Source: UM-FILTER-38-24 sp041663205 (GTDB lineage Bacteria > Patescibacteriota > Gracilibacteria > UBA1369 > LOWO2-01-FULL-3). Taken from it: DNA of 64,000 bases. Both the position numbers and the translations under genes were made by a program. Positions 7,943 through 16,238 of this stretch are shown piece after piece. The stretch spans positions 1 to 64,000 of the forward strand of contig JBAZQZ010000004.1 in assembly GCA_041663205.1 (NCBI GenBank). Direction: 5' to 3'. Every line of letters starts with the position of its first letter. Within the stretch, counting starts at the first letter, position 1. Below the pieces are notes generated by a model. That model saw only the letters and a program-made list of their open reading frames with translations, had not been told where the DNA came from and ran no database searches.

Positions 7943-8863
7943 TCAAAATAAAGTTTGCTGGGCGACATTGTTTTCGGCGCGGGCGTGATCGGAGTGGGTA
8001 TTGAAGGTTGTGAGTTTTGCGATAAGACTTTTGAACTCGAATTCTTGGAAAAGTGAAATTATTTTGTCTTTGTCATATCCGTGAGAAATGCAGGCGTCGA
8101 TATCGAGGGCGACCGGCACATCTCGTACTATTGTCGCCAAATGCAGGCTTTGAAATGCCGAGTCTTTGTCTATAGACAATTTTTCCTTTAATTTGCCTTC
8201 GATTTCGTCGATGTGTCTATATATATTGTCTATTGTCCCGTACTTTTGGAGAAGCGTTAATGCGGTTTTATCGCCGACTCCATTTACTCCTTTTATGTTG
8301 TCGGAGCTGTCGCCTTTTAAACCTTTTAACTCAGGGATTTGGTTTGGCATAAGCCCATATTTCCCGAGGACTTTCGGGATGTCGTAAGTGATTGTTTCCG
8401 CGATGCCTTTCACCGGGGTGTAGACAAATGTTTTTTCGCTTACGAGCTGGATCGCGTCCATGTCGCCGGTGACTATATAGGTGTAGACATCATCGAGTTT
8501 TTCGGCTTGGGCCGAAAGTGTCCCCAAAACGTCGTCGGCCTCAAACCCTTCTTTTTCGTAAATCGGAATCCCGAAAGCCTCGACTACTCGACGGATCATC
8601 GGGATCTGCTCGTAAAAATCGTCGGGGGCTTTCACGCGAGTGGCTTTGTACTCTTTATATTCTTCGTGGCGAAAAGTTGGGCCTTTTAAATCAAAAGAAA
8701 CCGCGATAAAGTCCGGATGTTCTTTGTTTAATATGTTCAAAAGCATTGAGGAAAAGCCATAAACTGCGTTTACGAGTGTTCCTGTCGAAGTTTTGAACGG
8801 GGGAATTGCGTGGTATGCGCGGTGCATGATTGCGTTGCCGTCGATGAGTATGAGTTTTTTCAT
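7943..8863 (-). CDS. Stand-alone 5'-3' exonuclease (PolA N-terminal domain-like)
   Basis: 306 residues covering only the 5'-nuclease domain found at the N-terminus of DNA polymerase I. Visible: MKKLILIDGNAIMHRAYHA, the VSFDLKGPTFRHE..YKATR segment, the acidic FEADDVLGTLSAQA cluster, IVTGDMDAIQLV, and the helix-hairpin-helix region LKGDSSDNIKGVNGVGDKTALTLL. It removes RNA primers and flaps. The frame stops cleanly with no polymerase domain in the following 1.4 kb, so it is a single-domain protein as in ExoIX/T5-type enzymes; a separate polA elsewhere is likely. Divergent from the gene at 8950 across an 86-bp gap with a palindrome. Confidence 0.92.
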   Translation of the reverse strand: MKKLILIDGNAIMHRAYHAIPPFKTSTGTLVNAVYGFSSMLLNILNKEHPDFIAVSFDLKGPTFRHEEYKEYKATRVKAPDDFYEQIPMIRRVVEAFGIPIYEKEGFEADDVLGTLSAQAEKLDDVYTYIVTGDMDAIQLVSEKTFVYTPVKGIAETITYDIPKVLGKYGLMPNQIPELKGLKGDSSDNIKGVNGVGDKTALTLLQKYGTIDNIYRHIDEIEGKLKEKLSIDKDSAFQSLHLATIVRDVPVALDIDACISHGYDKDKIISLFQEFEFKSLIAKLTTFNTHSDHARAENNVAQQTLF

Positions 8864-8876
8864 TATTTCTTGATTT

Positions 8877-8922
8877 TGTCAACATATAGTATGTCGACAT
8901 TTGTCTCATTATAGGGTATAAT
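8877..8922 (+). promoter_or_regulatory. Promoter with near-perfect palindrome
   Basis: TCGACA (8894-8899), a 17-bp spacer and TATAAT (8917-8922) precede the gene at 8950. The -35 box is inside an imperfect palindrome: TGTCAACATA (8877-8886) and TATGTCGACA (8890-8899), 3-nt spacer, one mismatch. It lies in a divergent intergenic region, so it could control both genes. Confidence 0.5.
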
Positions 8923-8949
8923 TTTTTAATTAACAAAAATAAAAACAAA

Positions 8950-9468
8950 ATGGAAATCAGGCCGATAGACACACTTATAAAAGACAAGTCGGATGCAAAA
9001 GACAAGCTTTCCTTGATGCTAAAATTCCACATAAAGAAGCCGCTTATTGCGCTTTTTGTTGACAAGGAATTGAGTGAACTCGAGGAAAGAAATTTGAGTG
9101 TGGTTTTGGACGGAGTGAAAGATTTGGACGCGACTGTCATCGCAATTGCGGATACAAATTCTTCGATTTTTTCCGATATAGAAGTGATGCCGTATAACAG
9201 ACTAAACAGGCATCATCTTCTTGAGGCGGCGGACATTGCGCTTGTTTTTTCTTTCACGGATACAGAGGAACTTCTTGCAAACGGAATTATTCCGATAAGC
9301 CAAGAGAGGGAAGGCGTGAAAAATTATGATGCAAACCGTGAAACCGGAAATGCTTTTATCTATAAAAATCCTTCGCCTTGGAGCGTTTTCGCGGCATTGG
9401 TAAGGGCAATAGAAACTTTCAAGTTTCCTTATGACTGGAAACACATTATCAGGCAGGGACTAATTTAG
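8950..9468 (+). CDS. GT-B glycosyltransferase C-terminal-like domain protein
   Basis: 172 residues. The plan resembles the C-terminal Rossmann half of glycogen/starch synthase-type GT-B enzymes: PLIALFVDKELSELEERNL (cf. the start of the second domain), an AADIALVFSFTDTEELLANGIIPISQ segment matching the donor-site loop, then NAFIYKNPSPWSVFAALVRAIETFK and a terminal W..IIRQGL helix. The catalytic N-terminal half is absent and the usual E(X7)E motif is not clear, so it is probably not an active transferase by itself; it may bind a nucleotide sugar or be a relic. Overlaps the convergent pilin-like gene by 9 bp. Confidence 0.6.
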   Translation: MEIRPIDTLIKDKSDAKDKLSLMLKFHIKKPLIALFVDKELSELEERNLSVVLDGVKDLDATVIAIADTNSSIFSDIEVMPYNRLNRHHLLEAADIALVFSFTDTEELLANGIIPISQEREGVKNYDANRETGNAFIYKNPSPWSVFAALVRAIETFKFPYDWKHIIRQGLI

Positions 9469-9840
9469 GCTTTCCGAAGAGGAGGATCCGTTTTCTGTCG
9501 TGATGGTTTTTATTGTGTTTATTATTTCGCCGAGATTGATGTATTTGACTATATCGAGACCCATCGCTTTTCCGACCGTTCCGACAATTACCGTTGAAAG
9601 AATCGTGACGATAAGGCCGATAATCGCGTAACGGATCGTGGAAACCGCCGATTTAATTTTGTCTTCAGCTCCTCCCGAAAGGATAAATGATATACCTCCG
9701 ACGAATATAAAAACCACGGACAAAAATCCCGCGACTATGATCGCGTAGGCTAAACCTCTGTTTATTATTTCAAGTATTTGATAATTTTGCGCCGCTTCTA
9801 CTATACTTGGCGATGCTGCGTATGCAGTTTCTAAGAACAT
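9460..9840 (-). CDS. TrbC/VirB2-like small membrane (pilin-type) protein
   Basis: 126 residues. A short signal-like N-terminus (MFLETAYAASPSIVEAAQ) is followed by two hydrophobic helices at about residues 33-57 and 71-92, separated by a Gly-rich turn FILSGGAEDKIKSAVSTIRYAI, the classic TrbC/VirB2 pilin topology widespread in CPR genomes. The C-terminal tail is Ser-rich and soluble. It could form a pilus or envelope channel subunit, but no other type IV secretion genes are nearby. Lies downstream of rpsP-khpA on the same strand. Confidence 0.65.
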   Translation of the reverse strand: MFLETAYAASPSIVEAAQNYQILEIINRGLAYAIIVAGFLSVVFIFVGGISFILSGGAEDKIKSAVSTIRYAIIGLIVTILSTVIVGTVGKAMGLDIVKYINLGEIINTIKTITTENGSSSSESLN

Positions 9841-9880
9841 GTTGAAAGGGTTTAATTTCTATCTCTTGTTGAATATACTC

Positions 9881-10153
9881 TTAAGCCTCGACAGGTTCAA
9901 CTATTTTTAGATTTACGCGTGCGTTGTTCTGTGAACCGATGATGCGAAGCAGTGTCCTTAGCGCTTTTGCCGTTTGTCCGCCTTTCCCGATTATTTTTCC
10001 CATATCGTCTTTCCCTACTTCAAGAGTGATTAAAACCCCCATCTCGTCGACTTTTCTTTCAATTTTGATTGCGTCAGGGTTGCTAATGATTTGTGAAACC
10101 ACAAACTTAACAAACTCTACATCTTTATTGTCTGTAATTGCAGTATCTGTCAT
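9881..10153 (-). CDS. khpA: KH-domain RNA-binding protein KhpA
   Basis: 90 residues, one KH domain with the diagnostic loop GKDDMGKIIGKGGQTAKALRT (GxxG = GKGG). KhpA (YlqC) is a small RNA-binding protein linked to cell-division control with KhpB. It directly follows rpsP, the gene order conserved across bacteria, and the 31-bp gap suggests co-transcription. Confidence 0.93.
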   Translation of the reverse strand: MTDTAITDNKDVEFVKFVVSQIISNPDAIKIERKVDEMGVLITLEVGKDDMGKIIGKGGQTAKALRTLLRIIGSQNNARVNLKIVEPVEA

Positions 10154-10184
10154 TGCAGTAAAAGTTATGAAATATTTTTAAAAT

Positions 10185-10535
10185 TTAGGCCGCTGGTTGT
10201 GTTGAAGGTTGTGCGCTTGCCGGTGCGCTTGCGTCTTCTCCTTTGTCTTTTTTGCTCTTTCTCTTCTTGTTTCTTGGCTCGATATATTTGTCCATTCCTT
10301 CAAATCCATTCTTTTTTAGAAGAACCGCTACCGTGTCCGATGGCTTTGCGCCAACAGAAATCCAATGTTTTACACGTTCAATGTTAACTTCCAAAACTTT
10401 TGGTTTGTCCGCAGGTTTGTAGTATCCAAGAGCTTCGATGAATTTGCCTTTTACCGCGGCCGTATGCTCCTGAAGTACGACTCTAAAGCTTGGCTGTGCG
10501 TGTTTTCCGACTCTGGTTAATCTGATTTTTAACAA
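10185..10535 (-). CDS. rpsP: 30S ribosomal protein S16
   Basis: 116 residues beginning MLKIRLTRVGKHAQPSFRVVLQE, the S16 signature, and continuing with IEALGYYKP and the VKHWISVGAKPSDTVAVLL block. The C-terminal 35 residues are a Lys-rich then Ala/Pro/Ser tail beyond the core. S16 assists 30S assembly. A good promoter lies at 10580-10607 and khpA follows. Confidence 0.97.
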   Translation of the reverse strand: MLKIRLTRVGKHAQPSFRVVLQEHTAAVKGKFIEALGYYKPADKPKVLEVNIERVKHWISVGAKPSDTVAVLLKKNGFEGMDKYIEPRNKKRKSKKDKGEDASAPASAQPSTQPAA

Positions 10536-10579
10536 GTTTTTTGCGTTAAATACTGAAAATTGCTTGAATAGCGGGCTTT

Positions 10580-10607
10580 ATTTTAGACATTGGCGGGGTA
10601 AAGTCAA
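10580..10607 (-). promoter_or_regulatory. rpsP promoter
   Basis: On the minus strand TTGACT (10602-10607), 16-bp spacer, TAAAAT (10580-10585). Predicted start near 10573, about 38 nt before the rpsP ATG. Confidence 0.65.
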
Positions 10608-10633
10608 GCGAAAATGGAAGGTTTTTCTTTTTT

Positions 10634-12319
10634 CTACTCAGTCACTTCCAAATAACATTTTTCGCAATAGACCATCGCATCTAAGTCTTTTTGGAAAGTT
10701 GTTTTGATTTCGGTGGAACACTTTTGGCAATTTCTTTTGTACAGATGGCGTGGATTTCTCAATCTGAAGCGATTTTTGTGGCGACAATCGTGGCATCTAT
10801 GCGGAATCGGCAATAACTGCTTTTTGTAAAATTTCAGTTCTTCTTCCGTTATTTTGTAATTTTTTTTGCAAGTTTCGCATGCCAAAATTTGATTGATTAT
10901 GTCATCTTTTACTTCATCTATGAATTCTGACATTTTGTAAGTTTGTGGCATATAGTCCCGTTTATCCGGATCTCTCCATTTGTATCCTTTTTTTATCGCT
11001 TCTTGTTTTTCGAGAGGATAATAATCCTGCGCAACTGTTTCGTTGTATTCGTATGGGGCAATTTCTTTCGGGAAAAACTCTCCGTATTCGCCGGTTTTTT
11101 GCATGTGTTCTATTATTTTTGGCACAAGTTCTTCATATTCTTCTTTTGTATATTGCTTGTTTAAAATGCAATAGCTTTTGTGTTTTAGGCCTACACATCC
11201 GAATAAATCGTGGCAGTTATTTATGCATGATTTTGAATATTGAATATTGCAACAACCTGTCCAAATTTGATCCGAGAAAACTATATTTTTTACGCCGTCT
11301 CCTATTTCATGATTTTCGTAACAAAATTCCGCGCCTTTCAGCGAGCCGAAAACTGTTATGTCGCTGCAGTTTTTCATGAATCTGCTGTTTGTAATATTTT
11401 TACAGTCCCAGCAATTATTTATGTCATAGCAGTCGTGGCAATTTTTACTGTTTGAAATATAATTCCCGGAAATATTTTCGTTTTGATGTCCTTCGAAATA
11501 TTTTTGCGGGAATTTTTTTGCGAAATTCAAGAAACTTTCGTATGCCTGTTCCAGGCTTTTTACAGACATTTTTTTGAAAGTGGCGGTTTTTTTCTCGTAA
11601 GTTTCTTTGTCGAGTTTTTTATTTAAAAAATAAAATTCTTTGTTCCTTAAATTTACGCATCCATAACAATTTTTACACCCGATGCAGTTTTTCAAGAACC
11701 ATGAATCCGAGCAATTTTTGCAATTTTGTGAAAATTTTAAGTTGTATGAATTTTCCGTGTCGATACATTCGTAACAAAGTTCGCATTTCGTTGCCGTTAG
11801 CATGTCGACGCAGGATTTTGAATCGTAGAGATAGTTTGAATACATGCAGTTTTCATCAAAATCCGCTTCGAAAATGAGGTAGCAATTTTTGCACCAACCA
11901 CATTGAGTTACGTAATCGCAATTTTCGTTGCCTACGGCTGAGCGGGAAAGTTGAGGGACTACATGCATTAATTCTTTGAATTGTTCAAAAAAGGTTTTAT
12001 CGAAATCAACGTCGCGACCGTGGTCCAAGGCATCCCATTTGTCGGAATACCAATATTCATTTCCGTAGACCGGGAATGGCTTTTCTTCCGAATAAACCGA
12101 GATTATTGATTTGCCTGTTGCGTCACATTTTCTTTTGTATAGTGTTCGTTCATTGCGCCAGATTTGTCTGCGTTGATGGCGACAGTCCGGGCAAAGAGTT
12201 GGTGGAGGAATTTGATATTTTTCCCCATTAAAAACCGGTGAAATTTTTTCAAGAAAATCCAAATCTTCTTGTGTGATTTCAAAGTTTTGCGAACAAATTT
12301 TGCAGATTTTTTGTGTCAT
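10634..12319 (-). CDS. Cys-rich double zinc-ribbon protein of CPR type
   Basis: 561 residues with about 40 Cys. An N-terminal zinc ribbon (CKIC near residue 6, then CPDCRHQRR near 43) and a C-terminal zinc ribbon (CETC near 497, CHDCRHKNR near 523, then CQKC and CEKC) flank a long middle with many NCxxC and KNCxGCKNCYGC words. The middle contains an internal duplication: a GCVNLRNKEFYFLNKKL..ETYEKK unit and a GCVGLKHKSYCILNKQYTKEEYEEL unit. The spacing suggests a right-handed beta-helix with metal sites on each rung, but that is inference. I recall similar proteins only from candidate-phylum genomes and none with known function. Last gene of a tightly packed minus-strand operon. Confidence 0.75.
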   Translation of the reverse strand: MTQKICKICSQNFEITQEDLDFLEKISPVFNGEKYQIPPPTLCPDCRHQRRQIWRNERTLYKRKCDATGKSIISVYSEEKPFPVYGNEYWYSDKWDALDHGRDVDFDKTFFEQFKELMHVVPQLSRSAVGNENCDYVTQCGWCKNCYLIFEADFDENCMYSNYLYDSKSCVDMLTATKCELCYECIDTENSYNLKFSQNCKNCSDSWFLKNCIGCKNCYGCVNLRNKEFYFLNKKLDKETYEKKTATFKKMSVKSLEQAYESFLNFAKKFPQKYFEGHQNENISGNYISNSKNCHDCYDINNCWDCKNITNSRFMKNCSDITVFGSLKGAEFCYENHEIGDGVKNIVFSDQIWTGCCNIQYSKSCINNCHDLFGCVGLKHKSYCILNKQYTKEEYEELVPKIIEHMQKTGEYGEFFPKEIAPYEYNETVAQDYYPLEKQEAIKKGYKWRDPDKRDYMPQTYKMSEFIDEVKDDIINQILACETCKKNYKITEEELKFYKKQLLPIPHRCHDCRHKNRFRLRNPRHLYKRNCQKCSTEIKTTFQKDLDAMVYCEKCYLEVTE

Positions 12320-12325
12320 TGTTTT

Positions 12326-13231
12326 TTATACCCTGTATTTTTCATCACGGCGGATTGCGCGGATTATTCTGCCGTATCGGAGAGCTTCAATTATTTTTTC
12401 AACAGAGAAGATCGCTCCGCTTATAGTTATTTTTTTCTTTTCTATCGAGCCTGTCACCCGGACTTCCGAGTAGAATTTCAGGCCGTATCCTTTTCTTTCG
12501 AACATTCTGCCGTCGGTTGTTTTTATTTCATTCGGGAAGGCTTCCGATAATTTTTTGGCGATAAGTTTTTCGAAGTCGTTATATGTTTTCGGAGCGCCGA
12601 GCGCGTAGTAAAGATCTCTTGTCACGCCCGGGCCGGCGTTGTAACGGAAGGCCGCGGCGAAATCGGAATTTTCTTTGTCTGTAAACGTAAACTTGTATGC
12701 TCTTGGCGCAATGTTTTCACAAAAATGCCAGTATAAAATTCCGGCGAGAGCGTTTTTTTCGGGGAAATTTTTTACATCTTCGAATGTTAATTTCGTTTTG
12801 AAGGTTTCGTTCACCTGCGCCACCGCTATCGGCGTGAGCTGAAAATAGCCTATGGCTCCGGTTTCTGATTTTGCGTCCGGCTTACATCTGCTTTCTTTTA
12901 CGACGATGGCGAGATAATAATATTCTTTTTTCAGTGTGATTTTTTTCTTGAGAAGTTTGGCGTTGAAAGGCTTTTCGCCCAGCGTTTTTAGCGTGGAGGT
13001 GATGACAGCTTTTGCGGCGATGAGTTGTTCTTTTGTGATATCCTCCGGGAGCGGATTTTCTTCTTCTCTTTCGTCGGCTTCCGCTTGAATTTTTGCCAGT
13101 TGTGCCGCTTGTGCGGCGAGTTCTTTTCTTCTTTCGTCACGCGTTTTTTCTAAAATTTGTTGGCGAAGTTTTTCTTTCGAAAGTTTTTCCGGCGTTGATT
13201 TTGTGGCTTTCTGTGGCCTTTCGATTGTCAT
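12326..13231 (-). CDS. SLT-type lytic transglycosylase domain protein
   Basis: 301 residues. The C-terminal 190 residues carry the transglycosylase core: catalytic Glu in VVKESRCKPDAKSETGAIGYF (ESxxxxxAxSxxGAxGxxQ pattern), QLTPIAVAQVN, then an AFRYNAGPGV motif equivalent to the usual AYNAGPG. The enzyme would cleave the MurNAc-GlcNAc bond. The first 100 residues are charged and coiled-coil-like with no signal peptide, which is odd for a wall enzyme; it may be exported by another route or start further downstream. 2 bp from the upstream Wzy-like gene and 6 bp from the Cys-rich gene, so one operon. Confidence 0.85.
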   Translation of the reverse strand: MTIERPQKATKSTPEKLSKEKLRQQILEKTRDERRKELAAQAAQLAKIQAEADEREEENPLPEDITKEQLIAAKAVITSTLKTLGEKPFNAKLLKKKITLKKEYYYLAIVVKESRCKPDAKSETGAIGYFQLTPIAVAQVNETFKTKLTFEDVKNFPEKNALAGILYWHFCENIAPRAYKFTFTDKENSDFAAAFRYNAGPGVTRDLYYALGAPKTYNDFEKLIAKKLSEAFPNEIKTTDGRMFERKGYGLKFYSEVRVTGSIEKKKITISGAIFSVEKIIEALRYGRIIRAIRRDEKYRV

Positions 13232-13233
13232 TT

Positions 13234-15252
13234 TTAATTTGTTAGGTCTTGCATCATTATATCATGTTGTTTTTGGAATTCATCAAGCACCTTGTTTACT
13301 TCGTCTTTTGCGTCTTTATAATATTTTGATTTTTCTTCTTCTTTTGCCAGTGTTGCCACTTGCGATGCCTCTTTCATGGCCGATCTGAATTGATATGCGT
13401 GCTTGAAAAATAAACGAAATTTTGTTTTTTCCTCTTCTGTTGAAAATTTTGTTGATTTCCAGATGTCGGAAAGATTTAAATATTTTTCGTACATTTCGAG
13501 GCTTTCTTTGTATTTTTGCGCGTCGGAAAGAGCGCGTGCGTAGTTGAGTAGAATATCGGGGCTTGTTTGTGCTTTCTCATATGCTTTTTCAAATTTCGCA
13601 ATGGCGCTTGCATAGTTTTGTTTTAATACGTCGATTTTTGCGGACATGTATAGAATTTCCACCGAATTTTTATTTAATATTTTTTCCGCCGATTGCATGA
13701 AAGAATCCGCTTTTTTTATTAATTCGATTTTTGATGTTTCGTCCTTGGTGTATTTCGCTAAAATTACAAAATAATCTGCTGCCATCAGGCTATATTTTGG
13801 TTCATTCGGATTGAAGTAAACCGCTTTTTCAAATTTTGCGAATGATTCCGATGAATCTGCGAATGCGGTATTTTTAGCTTTATCGTAATAATAATCGGCT
13901 ATGAGTGGTTTTATTGACATTGAATATATCGTAATTATCGCCAATGCAAAGATCACGAGTATTGAAATTATTTTTGTAAATTTTCCGAGCGAAATCGGGA
14001 TTTTTATTTCTAATTTTTTGCCTGAAGAAACCACGATGAGTGCGGCTAAAACCCACCATATAACATAATTTGTTGTTGTGGAAAAACTAAACATGTTGCA
14101 AGCAAAAAGGGAGATAATGCCGGTGGATGCCGCCATCAAAAAATCTGATTTTGCCCTTACTGCAATGTAAATCAAGCATGTTAAAAATGTGAGATATGAA
14201 ATCAGTCCTAATATCCCCGATGATATTGCCGTATCTAAAATTTCATTATGTGCACGGTCTGTTGTGTCTAAAAAACGTTCCGTTTTAAAAAGTTCTTTTG
14301 GTTTATATTTTAAAAATACTTCTTCGAAATTTTCTTGCCCATAGCCCAAAATCGGCCGTTCTTTTATTGCCTCTATTGTGCCCGGCCAGATGTTTAGTCG
14401 CGATTTTATTGAGGATAATGATTCTTCTTTTATTGTTAATCTTTCCAGAAAATAGGTGTTCTTTATGAAAGATTTTTCTGCGAAAATATTTGCAAATAAA
14501 ATTATAATTGTAAAAATTAACGGGATTATTAAAAGTTTTTTGTTTTTAATGATTCCGTAAAAAAGCAGACCCGCACTAAGGCCGAGAAGTGCCGATCTGC
14601 TTGCGGAAAGAATTATCGCTGTCAGAGAAATAAAAATTGCAAAAATCCAGAAAAGTTTTATCAATTTTTCTTTTGAATTTTTAAAATTGAAAAAGAAAAA
14701 CGGGATTGTCATTACGAGGTAACTTGCCAAGAAATTTGGATTTCCGAGAGTACCTATTATCGTTCTGTCCACCAATATGTCTGTATCCCAAATCGATGTG
14801 AGTACCGGTAAAAATTTTTGCAAAACGGCTAACGTAGCTATAAAAAATGAGACCAAAGATATTACTTCTATGAATTCCGGAAGTGTTTTTTTATCCTTGT
14901 CCGAGCTAAAAGCACTTATGGTTATGAGGAAGAGAATTACGTAGCCTATTAATTGTAATAAGCCCTGCTGTCTTTCGTATGACCCAAAAATACTTGTATG
15001 TGGAGAAATCCCAAAGATTGCAGACAATATTGAGAAAATAATATATAGCCCTAAAAATATCCAAAGTTTTTTATTTATTTTTGTCCAAAAAAATTTGCCG
15101 TTTTTTATGAAAAAAATTGTCGCGGAGAGTATGGCAAGAATTGTCCCAAGGCGAAAGAACATCGCTTTTGGCAATTCAAATGTCAACTGCACTTGGGGCA
15201 GAAAAATCAGCGGTACACCAAGTGCGGTTAATATTATTATCAGTTTTGTCAT
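13234..15252 (-). CDS. O-antigen ligase/polymerase-like membrane protein with TPR tail
   Basis: 672 residues. The first 440 hold about 11-12 hydrophobic helices with the Wzy_C/O-antigen-ligase signature: a large external loop near 285-345 containing SIKSRLNIWPGTIEAIKERPILGYG and TDRAHNEILD (the conserved RxxxW..GxGxxxF..H.N pattern). The last 220 residues are TPR-like (FAKFEKAVYFNPNEPKYSL, AIAKFEKAYEKAQTSPDILL). These enzymes polymerise or ligate surface glycans, or glycosylate proteins, using lipid-linked oligosaccharides. The start overlaps the end of the upstream gene by 4 bp (ATGA), so the two are translationally coupled. Confidence 0.88.
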   Translation of the reverse strand: MTKLIIILTALGVPLIFLPQVQLTFELPKAMFFRLGTILAILSATIFFIKNGKFFWTKINKKLWIFLGLYIIFSILSAIFGISPHTSIFGSYERQQGLLQLIGYVILFLITISAFSSDKDKKTLPEFIEVISLVSFFIATLAVLQKFLPVLTSIWDTDILVDRTIIGTLGNPNFLASYLVMTIPFFFFNFKNSKEKLIKLFWIFAIFISLTAIILSASRSALLGLSAGLLFYGIIKNKKLLIIPLIFTIIILFANIFAEKSFIKNTYFLERLTIKEESLSSIKSRLNIWPGTIEAIKERPILGYGQENFEEVFLKYKPKELFKTERFLDTTDRAHNEILDTAISSGILGLISYLTFLTCLIYIAVRAKSDFLMAASTGIISLFACNMFSFSTTTNYVIWWVLAALIVVSSGKKLEIKIPISLGKFTKIISILVIFALAIITIYSMSIKPLIADYYYDKAKNTAFADSSESFAKFEKAVYFNPNEPKYSLMAADYFVILAKYTKDETSKIELIKKADSFMQSAEKILNKNSVEILYMSAKIDVLKQNYASAIAKFEKAYEKAQTSPDILLNYARALSDAQKYKESLEMYEKYLNLSDIWKSTKFSTEEEKTKFRLFFKHAYQFRSAMKEASQVATLAKEEEKSKYYKDAKDEVNKVLDEFQKQHDIMMQDLTN

Positions 15253-16061
15253 GGAATGTATGTTTCACCGAAACATTTCGATCCTAGATTCCCGGCATCC
15301 GTTTCGGCTTTTTTCTTGATTTGTTCGTCTGTGCCGGCCATGCCTTGTGCTTTATATTTTTTATACATTTCTTCTGACTGGCTCAGTCCCGATTTTATCC
15401 ATCCTATTATTTCTTCGCATTCTTCCGATGGTATACACTTTTTCTCCATTTCGCCATAGAAGAAATGTCCACAAAATTCGAGATCTTCTTTTTTTGTTTT
15501 TTCTATGGCTGAAGGGTTTGCAGAAAAACAAAGTTTTCCTTTTAAGCTTTTACATATATTCCTCCCTGCATCGTAATCAAGGAATTCCCCTTCCGGACAT
15601 CTAAATTTTGGTTTTCTACATGTTTCTTCTCCTGCACTTTCGCATCTTATTTTGGTTACACTGCCGTCCTTTTCCGTTTTTTGTCCTATTATTTTTCCGT
15701 AGTCTCCACATCTGCAATTTTTCGTATATTCGTACTTTTGTCGGTTTATTTTGGCCGGCTCGAGAATGACCGAGGCATCTCCCGAATCTTTTGTAACCGT
15801 TGATGTCCCGCCAGAGCCTATGATGCCGATTTTCCCCGGGTCTACTGTCTTTTTTGTTTTTTCATTTTCCGTTGTTTCGTTATAATCCGTATAATCCTCA
15901 ATTTCCGGCCTTAAGCATAAATTTTTTCCCGATACGTATGCACCTTCTTTTTCCGATTGCGGTGTGAAAAGTCTGCCCTGAAAGAGGTCGGGTTTGCCGA
16001 AGTAGAGGCCGATGCCGGCGACGAGGAGGACGGCGATGATGATGAGAATGTATTTTTTCAT
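15249..16061 (-). CDS. Membrane-anchored Cys-rich envelope protein
   Basis: 270 residues. A single N-terminal membrane segment (YILIIIAVLLVAGIGLYFG) anchors a soluble part that would lie outside the membrane. Twelve or so Cys are spread through it (CRCGDYG, CESAGEETCRKPKFRCPEGE, CSEEC-like pairs), suggesting disulfide bonds, consistent with the DsbA-VKOR pair elsewhere in the window. No family recognised. First gene of the four-gene operon; probable promoter upstream with a TACAAT -10 near 16103-16108. Confidence 0.7.
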   Translation of the reverse strand: MKKYILIIIAVLLVAGIGLYFGKPDLFQGRLFTPQSEKEGAYVSGKNLCLRPEIEDYTDYNETTENEKTKKTVDPGKIGIIGSGGTSTVTKDSGDASVILEPAKINRQKYEYTKNCRCGDYGKIIGQKTEKDGSVTKIRCESAGEETCRKPKFRCPEGEFLDYDAGRNICKSLKGKLCFSANPSAIEKTKKEDLEFCGHFFYGEMEKKCIPSEECEEIIGWIKSGLSQSEEMYKKYKAQGMAGTDEQIKKKAETDAGNLGSKCFGETYIP

Positions 16062-16180
16062 AGGGATTTTGTTAGGGAAGTAAAAAATGTTTTACTTTTG
16101 TTTATTGTATGGTGTTTTCGTGGTGAGTGGAAAGTTTTTGTGATTTATTTTTTGAAATTTTGTGTTCTCGCGCGAAAATG

Positions 16181-16232
16181 AAACTTTATAAAGCTTTGGT
16201 GAATTGATTATTTTTATAAAGTTTGCTAAAAT
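16181..16232 (+). promoter_or_regulatory. Promoter and long inverted repeat of the HTH-Fic gene
   Basis: TTGATT (16204-16209), 17 bp, then TGC-TAAAAT (-10 at 16227-16232, extended). A perfect 12-bp inverted repeat, AAACTTTATAAA (16181-16192) and TTTATAAAGTTT (16213-16224), brackets the -35 box with centres 32 bp apart, about three helical turns. The -10 ends 6 nt before the ATG, so the mRNA should be leaderless. A likely autoregulatory operator for the gene's own HTH domain. Confidence 0.6.
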
Positions 16233-16238
16233 TAAGAC

